A stretch of DNA of 64,000 nt from Diplolepis rosae. Taxonomy: Eukaryota; Arthropoda; Insecta; Hymenoptera; Diplolepididae. Made by a program: the position numbers and the translations under genes. Below, in pieces: positions 41,748 through 53,042 of this stretch; position 1 is the stretch's first letter; each line of letters opens with the position of its first letter. A model generated the notes under the pieces. The model ran no database searches. It was given only the letters and a program-made list of their open reading frames with translations, and had not been told where the DNA came from. The stretch lies in assembly GCA_030998225.1 (NCBI GenBank), contig JAPYXD010000608.1:7470501-7534500 (forward strand), given 5' to 3'.

Positions 41748-42468
41748 TAAATATTTTTCATAATTAGAAAAAACATTGGTTCAGATCCTTTTCAGAAATA
41801 TCGTATGCACTGGCTATGGTAACTCGCAGCTATCCAAGTTTGGTTACAGTATTTATAGTTTATAATGTTTATAGCAAAAGCACTGTAGTATTTATGCGGG
41901 TAACAAAAATATAATAGCAGATTCGGAAGGGGATATAGGGAAAAGTATATAAAAACTAGGTGGAAACTATTTGGAAACTATGGAAAAACTAAACATCATT
42001 GATACTTGTGTTTGAGAGATTTTCCACGTTTTGAGTCTGATTTTAATGTATTCTTCTCTCACAACGTAGCCAGATAGAGCTGAAAAATGACTATGTGCGC
42101 TAGCGTACTATTTTTAAATATTTCAATTCTTAAATTTATTTCTTTAAGACTTGCGTTCTCCTTCTTGCTTTTACTTTCCAGTCATCCGAATGCTGTGCAA
42201 ATTTATAATATTTTCCTACAGTTTACATTTATTTAGAAATAGTATGAATGAAAATTTATATATTATACATAAATTTATATATTATATAATATATAATACA
42301 TATAATATATATAATAATAATATATATAATATATCATATATATATATATTTGAAACATAATATAGTGTAATTTAATATTTATACAAACCAAAATGTACGA
42401 TTATATTAATTTATACAGATATTCACGCGTTCGTTTTTTATTATTTACATTAATACTCTAAAACAATA
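41748..42468. other. Noncoding stretch with AT microsatellite
   Basis: No gene. A TA/ATAATAT microsatellite occupies about 42238-42360. Confidence 0.55.
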
Positions 42469-43089
42469 CACTGAGAAAAAAGAATATTTGAATCAAAGAA
42501 TATTTCTTTGATTCAAATAAATGGTTGAGCTGGATGGTGACGAATAAATATTTTTTCAGATCAAAGAAAAATTTTTATTGTCTTTAAAAAATGAATAATT
42601 AAAGCAAAAAAATGTTTTTCTAGTACTATTAAATATTCATTAGATTCAATAAATATGTTATTAACATTGTGTAGCAATTATTTGATAAGAGAAGTAAATT
42701 TTTTGATGTAAAATGATGTGATGCATGTTCAAAGAAACAATGGATTAATTCAAAAAAAATTTGCATTGGTTCAAGTAAATTTGTTTTCCATTCCAATATA
42801 GATTCCTTGTTTTTAATGAGCGTATTGTAAATTGAGAGAAATATTTATTTGAAATAAGGAGATAATTTTTGGTAGGATCAAATAATTATTTGCTTCGAAG
42901 ATGTGATTTACTGTTTAAAATGGTCAAGTAGTAAAGTGTATTGAGTAATAATGGATGCAAAGAACGATAATATTGCCTATGGTAAGTTAGAGATTTGTGT
43001 CAAAAAGATGTTACTGATATGAATAAACGTGTTTTGAAATTTAAGAAATATTTCTTAAATTTGAAGTAATATAAACTTCATGAATTGTA

Positions 43090-43855
43090 AGGAGTTAAGT
43101 TAAACGTTGTCATGGTTCTCTTAAATAACAAAAAAATTCTCACCTCGAAACTGCCATTAATCATTCAATACATACATATATAAATATCATACAATTAGAT
43201 TCACACCATTCAGTCGCAGCCAATCATATTTTCTATCGTAAATACACTTAAATATACAATTTCGCAAATATAAACCTGATAACTAAAACTTATATATATT
43301 AGGACGATACGCTTTCGTCGAATCACGCACACGCTCGCTTACAATCCTGAGACATAATATTTGGAACTTTCTTATATAGTGACTGCAAGAGTTATTCAGA
43401 GCTTGTGAGAGAAATGTGTCGTGGCTAGAGCTTTTGAGCCTCACTCAAGTAAAAATAAATCAACTATTTTTATAAATTATTCATAAAATATTTTTTAAAA
43501 TTATTATAATCATGATTATTGATAAATATATAATATAATTATTAATTAATATTAAGTATACATTTTTATTATAACTATACGTATGAAGTTTAATGAAACT
43601 AAGTTTTAAAATATATATTCAAAAATTTCATTAATATAAAAAAGAATCTTGTGTAAAAACATTTAAAAGGAAATTCTTTTATTTTCTGTGTTGTATATTT
43701 TCAAAATATAAATTATACAATTGTGAATTCTAAATTATTATTGTACCTAAGAAATTTATGCGAAATCTAAATCTTGTGTAGATTTTTTAGAGTTTATGTT
43801 ATAAATTTATCAAGACTTTTGCTGTTTAAATTTTTGTAAAATCAATTTAATTCAA
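43090..43855 (+). repeat. Core shared by the CACTGAG and CACGGAG elements
   Basis: Matches 62680-63320: TTCACACCATTCAG..GTAGCCAATCA, GATACGCTTTC.TCGAATCAC, ACACGCTCGCTTACAAT, TTTCTTATATAGTGACTGCA and GAGTTATTCAGAGCTTGTGA are kept. The spacing is kept too. Conservation of an internal noncoding core in elements with different ends suggests it carries a function or a common origin. No ORF. Confidence 0.8.
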
Positions 43856-45252
43856 AAAATCTGCCCGCTTCGCGGGCACATTCTCATGGCGCGCTTCGCG
43901 CGCAGCTCGCTTCGCTCGCAAGTTTGAGCGCGCCTAAGGCGCGCGATTTGATCGTCGCGCTTCGCGCTCCGTTCTTTCTGGACCTCGCGCTTCGCGCTCG
44001 GTCTTGTGCTCTTCACATACATTCAAGTTTATTTATTATAATTTGATACTGAAGCTCAAACCAATTTTATAATAATATTACAGATGATGTGAATTACACA
44101 TTTTCTCAAAGTCACTCAATTTCTTTTTGAATTTAAGTGAAACAGGAAATTCAATTTACTTAAGGCTCTATCAGCCTTAAGGAACACATTCTCATCATGG
44201 CGCTCGCGCTTCGCGCTCGATTTTCTGTATACATTTCAGTAACTTTTTAATAAATTACATGATTAAAATAATTTATTTTCTTCCAAATCTCTCAAAAAGG
44301 AAAAACAATCGTAGACTTTATTTAAGGAAACGATTTTCCAGAACAACGCTTATTTCGTATCTCACATATTTTGGTGAAAAAATCGAATTTTTTTAATATT
44401 AAAAATCAAAACATAAAATATAAATACTGTCCCGAAATGTCTCAATGAGAATTTGTAGACCTCATTTAGGCAAACAATTTTCCATCTAAACGTTTTTTTT
44501 GCATCTCACATATTTTATCTAAAAAATGGAATTTTTGAATTTTAATCGTATTTTTTGGAATTGAAACGAAAAATATATCTTTTATCAGAAACTGTGTGAA
44601 ACAAAATTTATAGATCTTTTTGAAACGACAAACTTTGTATTCTTACGTTTTTTTCGTATTTCGAATATTATTGTTAAAAAATTGAATTTTGGATTTTCAA
44701 TAGTTTTTTTTTTAATTAAAAAGAAAAATATGCCTCTTATGAAAAAATGTTATAATGCAAATTTGTAGGTCTTTATTTATTTAATAATATTGTATCATAA
44801 CGTTTTTTCGTATTTCGAATTTGAATATGCTGTAACATTTCTAATTTTAATTTAATCAAAAAATGTTATCAGGATAATTTGTAGAGATTTATGAGCACTA
44901 TCAAAAACCAGTATTGAAATTTTTGATTTTTTCAAAAAATTATTTTCAAAAACACAAAAGTAGTGCTCAATCCCTCAATTTTGATTGGATGTGGCTGGTT
45001 AACGAACTTGTCCTTACTTTTTCGGCTCCGATAAAGTGTACCAAAGCTCAATTCAATCTGATAATTCTATCGAGAGTTATGCCGCACACGACCTACTACA
45101 GACAGACAGACAGACAGAGAGACAGACACTTTTGTAAAAGGCGTTTTTTCGGACGCAGAGGGTCTCAAAACGTAAAGATTTGATGAAAATTTCGAAAGTC
45201 ATTTTTCACATAAAACCAATACCTTCTCATCCATGATGAGAATGTAAAAACC
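43856..45252 (+). repeat. R1 repeat, full copy B
   Basis: End-to-end match to 14222-15620. It interrupts the core above, between TCAATTTAATT and TAAGTGAAAAATAAAG, which fixes its boundaries. Its GC-palindrome start (43870-44005) is longer than in copy A, with an extra CGCGCTTCGCGCTC unit. A GACA/GAGA microsatellite lies at 45100-45128. Confidence 0.87.
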
Positions 45253-47372
45253 TAAGTGAAAAATAAAGAAGTAATTATAAATGAATTAAATTTTAAATGA
45301 TATATTTAATATTGTGAATCAAAACGAATATTTCCTTTGAAGAGACTGATAAATCTTCAACCCTATGAAATATATTCCACATTTGAAAGTATGTATATGT
45401 ATGTTCATATCAACTATGAAAAACAGTTGAATAGAAAAAAAATGTATACCATGGTGGGACGAATATTTGTTTGGAATGACACATTGACACATTTCAAGTT
45501 GATAATGAGAGCGAATGTTTCTTAGAACGAGAATGATAAATTTTCAATTCTATCGAAAATATATGTTTTAAGTTTAAAAAACATGTAATCATAACAACTA
45601 TGCCAAACGTTTAAATGGAATACACAAATTTTTTAAACGAAAAATACTTCTTTCTTTTAAAAAAATGGTTTATTTGGTCTAAATTATTCCATATTCATAA
45701 TGCAGGCGAATATTTCCTAGGAGGAATCCAATAAACATTTAATTATATGAAATATGTTTCAAGTTTAAAAAATATGTTATCTTAACAAATATGGCAAACC
45801 TTTAAATTAAATCAACAAATTTTTTAAACAAAAACTACCTACAGTTTTTTCAAAAAAATATTTCTTTCTTTTAAAAAATTGGTTTTTTTGGTTTAAATTA
45901 TTTTATATTGATAATGTAGGCAGATATTTCCTACGAGAAATCTAATAAAGATTAAATTCTACAAAATATGTTGCAAGTTCAAAAAAATTGACAATTGTAA
46001 CAATGATGCCAAACATTTATGTAAAAGAAATTATTTATTTTAATTGAACGTACTCGCAGTCATTTCAACAAAATATCGTTTTCTTTGAAATAAATATTCT
46101 TTTTTGAATGAATTCTTCCATTCTACTGTTCACAAGAAACATTTCTTTCAACTAAAGAAATAAATATTAATGTAAATACAATATTTTATTGATATGAAGA
46201 AACGTTACATTGATATCCATGTATCAACTCTTTGAATCGAATAAATATCTTCCTAAATTAATTAATGAATGCCTCAATTAAATTAATATTTCCTAGATTC
46301 AACTAAACCTAAAGCTTGATTCATCCATGGATAAATTATTTGATTCAAATGCGTCTTGTTGAATTCAAAAAATGGGACTTATTGAATGAAATAAATATTT
46401 CTTTGAGTGCGAAAACAAGATTCAAATAAACTAGGTACTTAGTTTCAAAGACATGATTTGGTTGAGTTAATTCGCTCACATTCACAAGCAAAGAAATATT
46501 TATTTGTATTGAAGAAATGCCTATCAAATAAATTATTTCTTTGAATCAAAGCACGCGTTTCGTGCTTCTAAAAAATATTTAATTGAATTAGGTAACGAAT
46601 TGTTTGATAGAAAGAAATGGAATCAATTAAATACATTTCTTTAGATCTAAGAATCTTTTTTCTCAGTGTATAATACAAAACAGAATATAGAAATATAACA
46701 CATTTGATTATATAAGTGGCTGCAGATATTTACCTATTAGTTTTCGTCATTTATATTTATAATGATCCTGCTTTTATTCAAATTTTAGTTTTAATTTCGA
46801 ATTAATTTGGTAAATTATTACTCGGATAAAATTTGTTGGAATACTGTTAAAAATGTCTGTATTAAACTTTCATCGCATATAATGGAAGTTTGATTTTCAG
46901 TAGCGAATATTAAATTCGAAATACTTCCATCTTAATAAGGATACAGCTTTTAATCTTTAATTTTAATATACTTCATGCATGAATTTTAATAATTCTAACT
47001 TTAATTTTGATATATTTTGATTGAAAAGTTACTTATTAAAATATGAATGTATACCAATTTTTCATAATGTACAATTTCATTGACTTTGATCTATCATTTG
47101 CATGTTTAAGTACATCAAAATCAATAACATCTTAACGATGAAGTTATATAATAATAATTTAAATTTAATAACTATTTGGCTCAAAGTAGCAAGATTGGAA
47201 ATTTCCTTCCTGAACCAACCATATTTTAAAGTCTTCGACCCTAGCATTGATGAGCTGCATCAGCGGTCTTGTCATGGTGCTCGGGTTACGTGCGCTTCAA
47301 GTGGCATACAAATCTAATTAATGAATTATTAATACGAATTTTTGGAAAAATTCCGCCGTCTTGATACGCTCG
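45253..47372. other. Noncoding; degenerate ATTCAAATAAATATTTCTTT units, then AT-rich sequence
   Basis: Up to 46660 the sequence is a decayed array related to the CACTGAG terminus. Beyond it nothing is recognised before the right AGGGCCGG end. The 71-codon frame at 47102-47317 has no known motif. Confidence 0.5.
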
Positions 47373-47424
47373 TAACAGTGATAAATTTATCTGAAGCTTA
47401 TCAGAAGGTGAATGAACCGGCCCT

Positions 47425-48124
47425 TAGTTTGTAAAAATATATGTAAACGTGAGGCTGATGGAAGCTAAGAAAGAAAACAAATTCGAAATTACACAAAGTT
47501 CTTTTTCGTCAGAAAGTAAAGCTGACAATTAGTAAAGTATGGTTTCCCTCGTAGTTCAGTCAGTGTTCCAGGTCGATAAAAATCAATTTAGTGCTTCAAT
47601 TTTGGACGGTCATAGCACACGATACTTCGAGGTAAAAGAAAGTGGATGTAGCATGAGAATAATGAAAGAAAGTATATTTCACATCTTTTCGCCCCTTTAG
47701 TGGCAACAATATGGTCTGTATTTCCTTTCAAATACGTAATGTTCATGTTCACTGCGGATAAAAGCTGAAGGGTGAAATTATTAGTCGTTTTACTCCCAAA
47801 TTTCAATTTACCTTTCCTTCCTCCAATCTCAAAGGAAAAATGGAGTTCCTATTTCTAATTGCACATGTTATTCACATTAAGTTTATTTATATTAAATTAT
47901 ATTTCAAATACATTTAATGGTAAAAAATATCCAACATTTTGTGAGCACAATTTTCATCTGGTACCAACTTTTGTTTTCCAATTAAAAAGATCTTGAATTT
48001 CGCACTTAGTGTCTCTTGTCAATGTTCAAATAAGTCCTTTATTCTTACTTTATTAATTAAACTTGAGGATAAAAAGGCGAGTGTTTCAGTCTTGGGACAC
48101 GTGTCAGTGAACAAACGAATATTT
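47425..48124. other. Noncoding stretch
   Basis: No recognised gene or repeat; the minus frame 47588-47806 has no domain. Confidence 0.45.
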
Positions 48125-48262
48125 TTACATTCTCATCATATGAAAAAGTATTGCTTTTATGTGAAAAATCACTTTCGGCATTTTCATCAAATCTTTACAT
48201 TTTGAGACCCCCGGAATCAGAAAAAATGGTGTATACAAAAGTGTATGTCTGTCTGTAAATAA
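48125..48262 (-). repeat. R1 repeat, tail fragment
   Basis: Inverted match to the last 140 bases of R1: TTTTTACATTCTCATCATAT, then ATGTGAAAAATCACTTTCGG, TCAAATCTTTACATTTTGAG and GTCTGTCTGT. Confidence 0.8.
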
Positions 48263-49716
48263 TATGAAATGATACACTAAATAATATTATACCCATAAAT
48301 AAAATAGGACTTGTATTGACCGTCAAATAATAATTCCATACGATGTTGTTGTTCATAATTGGCTTTAGGGTCCAGAAATGATAAGTCAGGAAGTTATATA
48401 CTTTCAAACGTTGCGACTCTAATCCGAGTCCTCTTCAGTGATTTTTATTTCTAAAATATCAAAACTTTGGATAAATATTGCACATATTTAAATTACACAC
48501 ATACATAAATTTCCTGAGAAAATTCAAAATCTGTCGAAAACAAACTATTATAACTCATACTACACTTTATGGCCTCCTTTTTTTGTAGTACTCCAGTCAT
48601 CTTGAGCACATCCTTCCATTTTTTTTCTCTCTCCTTTTCCGTAAAACCTCAACTCTGAATACAATAGAAAAAGCATACCCTCCACTTTCATCCCACATTT
48701 TCGGTTTCAAATCATAGCCAAACTTTAGTTGCATTTGGTTATGTAGACAGATAACTTCATAGTGAACAGTGACTTAAGTCAAAATATGTGTGTGGCCAGG
48801 AAACGCAAAAGGAAAAAATTTTAAAAATTATCTGAGGGTATTAAAATCCCTCAGTTTATAACGATTAGGATATTACATTACACAAGGTTAGTTCCATTTA
48901 TTTTCAAAATTCCAAATTTTATTGAGATTGAAAAATTTAGATATCCCTTTGTCAGAACACATTGTTTTTTATAAAACTAATATTTGCAAACTGGCATTAT
49001 TATGAGCAATTTATTTATAATTTTACGCTTATATTATAAGTTTATTCGCTACATTTCAATTTTAACTCTAAAAGTTTTTTACACACTTTTATCCAAAATT
49101 GTTATTATTTTAAAAAAAAATATTTGAACACTGCACTGTTAGAAATGCTCGGAAATTTACAAATAATACCTTTATGTATTATTATATTCTAAAGGTTTGG
49201 GAAAAATTTACTGAATTTTCAACAAAAAGTTCTTAATATTATGGAGTTCAACTGAATTTTCATAAAATGTATCTTGAAACCACCAAACTGTAACAGAACT
49301 GTTATAAATTTATCACAAAATTACGTAACTGTAACGGAGTTTCGGTTGTATGTGGCGGAATTTCGAGCTGCATGTAGCTGCATTAAACTTCGGTTACAAA
49401 AACGTAAAATTATTCCTATCACAAGCTTCAGTATTTCCAGAAGGACATATATAGTACAGAATATTTAACACTTTGTAACTGAATTTTATATGATAAAAAT
49501 TTTTTTCTTATCATAAATTTACTAAAAAGTAACAGAATTTTCGGAAATTCTGTCTTAATTTTGTGAAGCGGTAGCTGAATAAAACTTTAGTCACATGTTC
49601 TGGGAAATTGCGGTAGAAATTTCTAACAGTGTAGAATTCATATTAGCAATTCTAAGATAATTCTCATAAATAATACATTGTAATTTTATACTATATAAGT
49701 ACTTGCATCTACACAG
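48263..49716. other. Mostly noncoding, with a coding-like minus relic at 48560-48790
   Basis: The relic (FGYDLKPKMWDESGGYAFSI) is a diverged match to 32885-32715. The rest is AT-rich with no recognised gene; 49560-49720 has a partial match to 23205-23340 (AATTCTAAGATAATTCTCAT, GTACTTGCATCTA), so it is another old repeat piece. Confidence 0.4.
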
Positions 49717-50035
49717 TGTGTCCCAAAAATAACCGAACTTTTTGGATATAGAATAAGATACACATTATATTATCTTTGAAAGTTATTATTTATTTAAAAT
49801 AGGTTCCATTAGACTCAGTACAACGTTTGGAACAGTGTTCGCAGAACGTGGACGTAAACGGTCCCCACCATGGACCCTATCAACTCATGGCTTCTTCTTC
49901 GCTCCACTGCCATAGGTTGGTTGAATGAGGAAGAGACAATGAGCTCGAAGCATCTATGGTGGGGGCCGTTTACGTCCACGTTCTGCGAACACTGGTTCAA
50001 TTGTGTCAGTATTTGATTTAGGAATCACTAGTGCT
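49717..50035 (-). mobile_element. Tc1/mariner-type remnant, one end plus C-terminal coding
   Basis: ACAGTGTGTCCCAAAAATAA at 49716 is a typical terminus of this superfamily, next to a TA. Minus-strand translation just inside reads FQTLYESNGTYFK and a stop, the usual C-terminal end of a transposase. A 162-bp hairpin MITE (49833-49994) interrupts it. The rest of the element is missing. Confidence 0.65.
49833..49994. mobile_element. 162-bp hairpin MITE, copy 1
   Basis: CAGTGTTCGCAGAACGTGGA with CGTAAACGG.CCCCACCAT forms inverted arms of about 43 bp. The middle is about 75 bp. It differs from the copy at 57954-58115 by a single base. No flanking duplication is evident. Confidence 0.93.
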
Positions 50036-50279
50036 ACTTATTTATGAACGGCGCGGTCACTTCAAGTCGAATCGGATGATTTATGAATCTCCGAGCATAA
50101 GTGCATTTTCCTTTTTGTTTTGTCTGGATGATCGTCAAAAACAAAACAAAACAAAAAAATAAAAAACTGGTCGGTTTTATAAGTATATTGTGTGAATCGG
50201 TTCTCATAAGATTCGAAGAATTTAAGTTCAGAATTGAAGGATCCATCTAAATTTTGATATCCGATAAATCCTCAATATA
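50036..50279. other. Noncoding stretch
   Basis: No gene recognised. An AAAACAAAACAAAACAAAA run at 50139-50157. Confidence 0.45.
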
Positions 50280-50499
50280 AGATGGCGGAATTTTCTGTTT
50301 TTTCCTCCAAGCGCATCGTAGTTACCTAAAGGAATGCTTGTGGCACTGCCCTGACTACGGCAATCAGTGACGTACTTATTTCGGGAGTTTATGGACTCAA
50401 AGGGTCATCACTGTGGCGCTCTTGGGTCATCGGTAGATCAATGCTGTATTTATTTCTAGCGAACTAAAATTTGGTTTAATTGAATTGTGACTCAGTAAA

Positions 50500-51501
50500 A
50501 TGAATGAAAGTATAGAAGAATTTCAGACCAGGAACCCTGGCAGGTTCACGGTAGTTACTCTAAAAGAATTGCTCAGATTACGCAATCTGTCCATTACAGG
50601 AAACAAGGCAGAATTAATTGGGAGATTAACAGAAGCTGATCCGACAGAATCGTGGTTTGAGGAAGCAGCCAGGATTCAAGGCCTTAACCAGGACAGTTCT
50701 TCGAATGCTGGGGGTCTACCTATAAGTCAAAATAATGAGAATGTTGTACCTCGTACAGCAACATTATCGATGGAAAATGAAATGGAATTTTATAGAAGAG
50801 AGCGAGAACTTTTATTGCGAGAATTGGATCTCGCTAAAAGAGAAAATGAATTTCTAAGAAGAACTCCAAGAGAAAATGAACCTGAACAACGACAGTCGCG
50901 TCCAGTAAATATCGGTACCATCAAGGAGTTATTACCTGATTTTCAAGGAAACAATGTAGAATTTCTAAAGTGGAAAGAACAATTTGTGTTATTACGTGAA
51001 GTGTATCAGTTAGACTACAACAATGCTCGCCTATTATTAGGAGCAAGATTGAAAGGAAAAGCTCTACAATGGTTTCAGTCTAAATCAAAGTACGTTGGAA
51101 TGACAGCTGACACACTGTTAGACGAGTTAGCTTCAATGTTCGATCATCGGCCAAGCCGAATGGACCTTCGACGGAATTTCGAGGAAAAAGTCTGGAGGAG
51201 TAATGAAAATTTTAGTGACTTCTATCACGAAAAACTGATTTTAGCAAATTCAGTTTCTGCACATAAAGAAGATTTAATAGATTATTTGATAGACGGCATT
51301 CCGGATCTGTCAATAAGAAATCAGGCTAGGATCCAGTGTTTCAAAGAAACGAAAAAACTTTTAGAAGCTTTTGAAAAAGTAACTCTTAAATGTCACAAAA
51401 AAAGGAATGCAGATGGTTCCGAAGTCGGAAAATTTTCCCGAGACCAAATTGAAACCAGAAGAATCGTCGAAAACAGGAGAGAGTGGCAGCCGCCCAGCTA
51501 G
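50500..51501 (+). CDS. Gag with N-terminal SAP domain (333 codons)
   Basis: Start MNESIEEF. Residues about 14-48 ([24 protein letters not shown]) form a SAP-type helix-extension-helix DNA-binding motif. Residues about 90-130 are a charged coiled-coil-like stretch. The capsid-like part starts at about 145 with [17 protein letters not shown], then [17 protein letters not shown] and [20 protein letters not shown]. Gag would assemble the particle. It ends at 51501 before any zinc knuckle; these lie in the next frame. SAP domains in Gag are uncommon but known in some insect Gypsy lineages. Confidence 0.85.
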   Translation: MNESIEEFQTRNPGRFTVVTLKELLRLRNLSITGNKAELIGRLTEADPTESWFEEAARIQGLNQDSSSNAGGLPISQNNENVVPRTATLSMENEMEFYRRERELLLRELDLAKRENEFLRRTPRENEPEQRQSRPVNIGTIKELLPDFQGNNVEFLKWKEQFVLLREVYQLDYNNARLLLGARLKGKALQWFQSKSKYVGMTADTLLDELASMFDHRPSRMDLRRNFEEKVWRSNENFSDFYHEKLILANSVSAHKEDLIDYLIDGIPDLSIRNQARIQCFKETKKLLEAFEKVTLKCHKKRNADGSEVGKFSRDQIETRRIVENRREWQPPS

Positions 51502-52846
51502 TACCCGCTGCTTTAATTGCAATAAGTTCGGACATCTCGCACCAAACTGTAAAATGCCTAAACGTGAGAGAGGGGCATGTTTCAAATGTTTTGAAATAGG
51601 ACATCAAATCAAAGATTGCCCTAAAAATATTAAGGATAAGGACAAGGATAAATCATTGCAGATCAACAACATTCCAGAGAAGAAGAATGATGACAACGAG
51701 AAATTCTTCAAGGACGTCGTCTACGAAATCACTTTTACTGGTGGAAAGTTTGATTTGTTATTAGACACCCTTCTGGACACGGGTAGTCCTGTGAGCTTCA
51801 TGAAGAAATCATTTGTGCCTGAAGTAATACTTTGTTCTAGTGATTTAAAAATGAGTGAGTACAAAGGTATTAACGATACTGGATTGCAGTTTTTCGGTTC
51901 AGTGAGAGCGAATATAAAAATTAATGATTGTATTTGTAACGATATGTCAATATTTGTTGTACCGGATTCGACTATGAAAAGCTCAGTTGTTTTAGGCCGT
52001 GATGTAATAAATAGTTTTGAATTAGAATTAATGTCAAGTGATAGCAGTGATAGCGTACGAGCTATTAACGAGATTTTCTCAATTATTGTTGAAAAAGAAT
52101 TGGCCAAAATGACGGAGTCTCTGGATATTAATCCTGAAATACAATTTAAAACCCAAAGTTTTGTAAGAGAATTATTCTCGGATCAGTATTTAATTCCGGA
52201 ACGTCCAGAAGTCCCTCATGTTAAAATGGAACTTAGTTTGACACTTACTGATGATCGTGCTTTTAGTTGTAATCCTCGTAGGTTATCATTTGAAGAGAAA
52301 GTTCATTTAGAGAAAATTCTAGAGCGATTATTGTTATCTGAAATTATCCGTCCGAGCGAGTCTCCTTATGCTTCACCTATAGTTCTAACGAAAAAGAAAA
52401 ATGGCGAGATGCGACTTTGCATTGACTACCGGGTCCTAAACAAAATTACCGTTCGAGACAATTACCACCTTCCGTACATTGAAGATCAGATCGATAAACT
52501 AAGAAATGAAAGAATTTTCACATTATTAGACCTTAAAGACGGGTTTCACCACATCAGTATGACTGATGATTCGGTCAAATATACAGCGTTTGTAACGCCC
52601 CTCGGACAATTCGAATATCTAAAAATGCCTTTCGGACTAAAAACCGCTCCTCCTAAGTTTCAGCGGTTCATCAATACAGTATTATCAAGTTTAACTAGAT
52701 CAGACGATGTATTGGTTTATCTTGATGATTTCCTAATAGCAACTGAAACATTGGAGCGCCACCTTTTCGTTTTGGAGCAAGTATTTAAATTACTCGTAGA
52801 AAATAAACTCGAGCTCAGACTGGATAAGTCTATTTTATGTGAATAG
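51407..52846 (+). pseudogene. Nucleocapsid-protease-reverse transcriptase ORF, C-terminally truncated
   Basis: The frame overlaps gag by 95 bases in +1. It has two perfect CX2CX4HX4C knuckles ([14 protein letters not shown] and [14 protein letters not shown], about residues 35-71), protease active site LLDTGSPVS with the downstream VVLGRDVI, and reverse transcriptase blocks: [43 protein letters not shown] and catalytic YLDD. The protease start repeats LLDT twice. The stop at 52846 removes RNase H and integrase. A seven-A run at 51397-51403 just before the overlap could be where one base was gained, or a recoding site. Confidence 0.88.
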
Positions 52847-52850
52847 ATAG

Positions 52851-53042
52851 AAAATTTAGGGGACAATTCTTAGAATAGGTCGATTTCCCGCTTTTGAAAT
52901 AACCCATGTGAACATTGATAAATAAAAATCTTGTAAAGGGAAAATTGACATAGTATCAGCGACAAGTGGCATCGAACATGCACAAGGGGACTTAGATAGA
53001 ACCTTGACGGAAACAACGGAGAATAGTGAAGCAGCAATCAAC
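52851..53042 (+). other. Junction between the two retroelements, possible 5' leader of element 2
   Basis: No LTR. A short A/G-rich leader precedes the first ATG of element 2 at 53043. Confidence 0.4.

Larger units (their letters stand above)
42469..46668. mobile_element. 4.2-kb CACTGAG-ended element at a TA site, with R1 inside
   Basis: CACTGAGAAAAAAGAATATT at 42469 faces its complement ending CTCAGTG at 46668; TA flanks both sides. Subterminal DNA on both sides is a degenerate array of TTTGATTCAAATAAATA-like units (42485-42850 and 45600-46660). The middle has a core shared with the CACGGAG element (43090-43855) and a full R1 (43856-45252). No transposase frame is visible. The ends resemble those of 62361-63731, so the two are related families. 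Confidence 0.7.
40174..47424. mobile_element. AGGGCCGGTT-ended element, expanded by nested insertions
   Basis: AGGGCCGGTTGATGCAACTTC with CTTATAAG.TCCAGATGAATTT (40174) is complementary, with several mismatches over about 50 bp, to 47373-47424. Between the ends lie the TATA/hairpin unit (40364-41747), the CACTGAG element (42469-46668) and R1. The original element was probably a short MITE. No transposase of its own is visible. Confidence 0.65.
50280..52850 (+). mobile_element. Gypsy-type LTR retroelement 1, truncated at both ends
   Basis: Gag, zinc knuckles, protease and most of reverse transcriptase are present in order. No LTR or primer-binding site is recognised upstream. The element stops right after the reverse transcriptase palm/thumb at 52846, and a second, different retroelement begins within 200 bp. 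RNase H and integrase are absent. Confidence 0.85.

Noticed and set aside
42238..42360. AT-rich stretch as replication origin
   Set aside because: It is a plain TA microsatellite with no associated motif.
51721..52107. 128-codon minus frame
   Set aside because: Antisense shadow of the protease region of retroelement 1.
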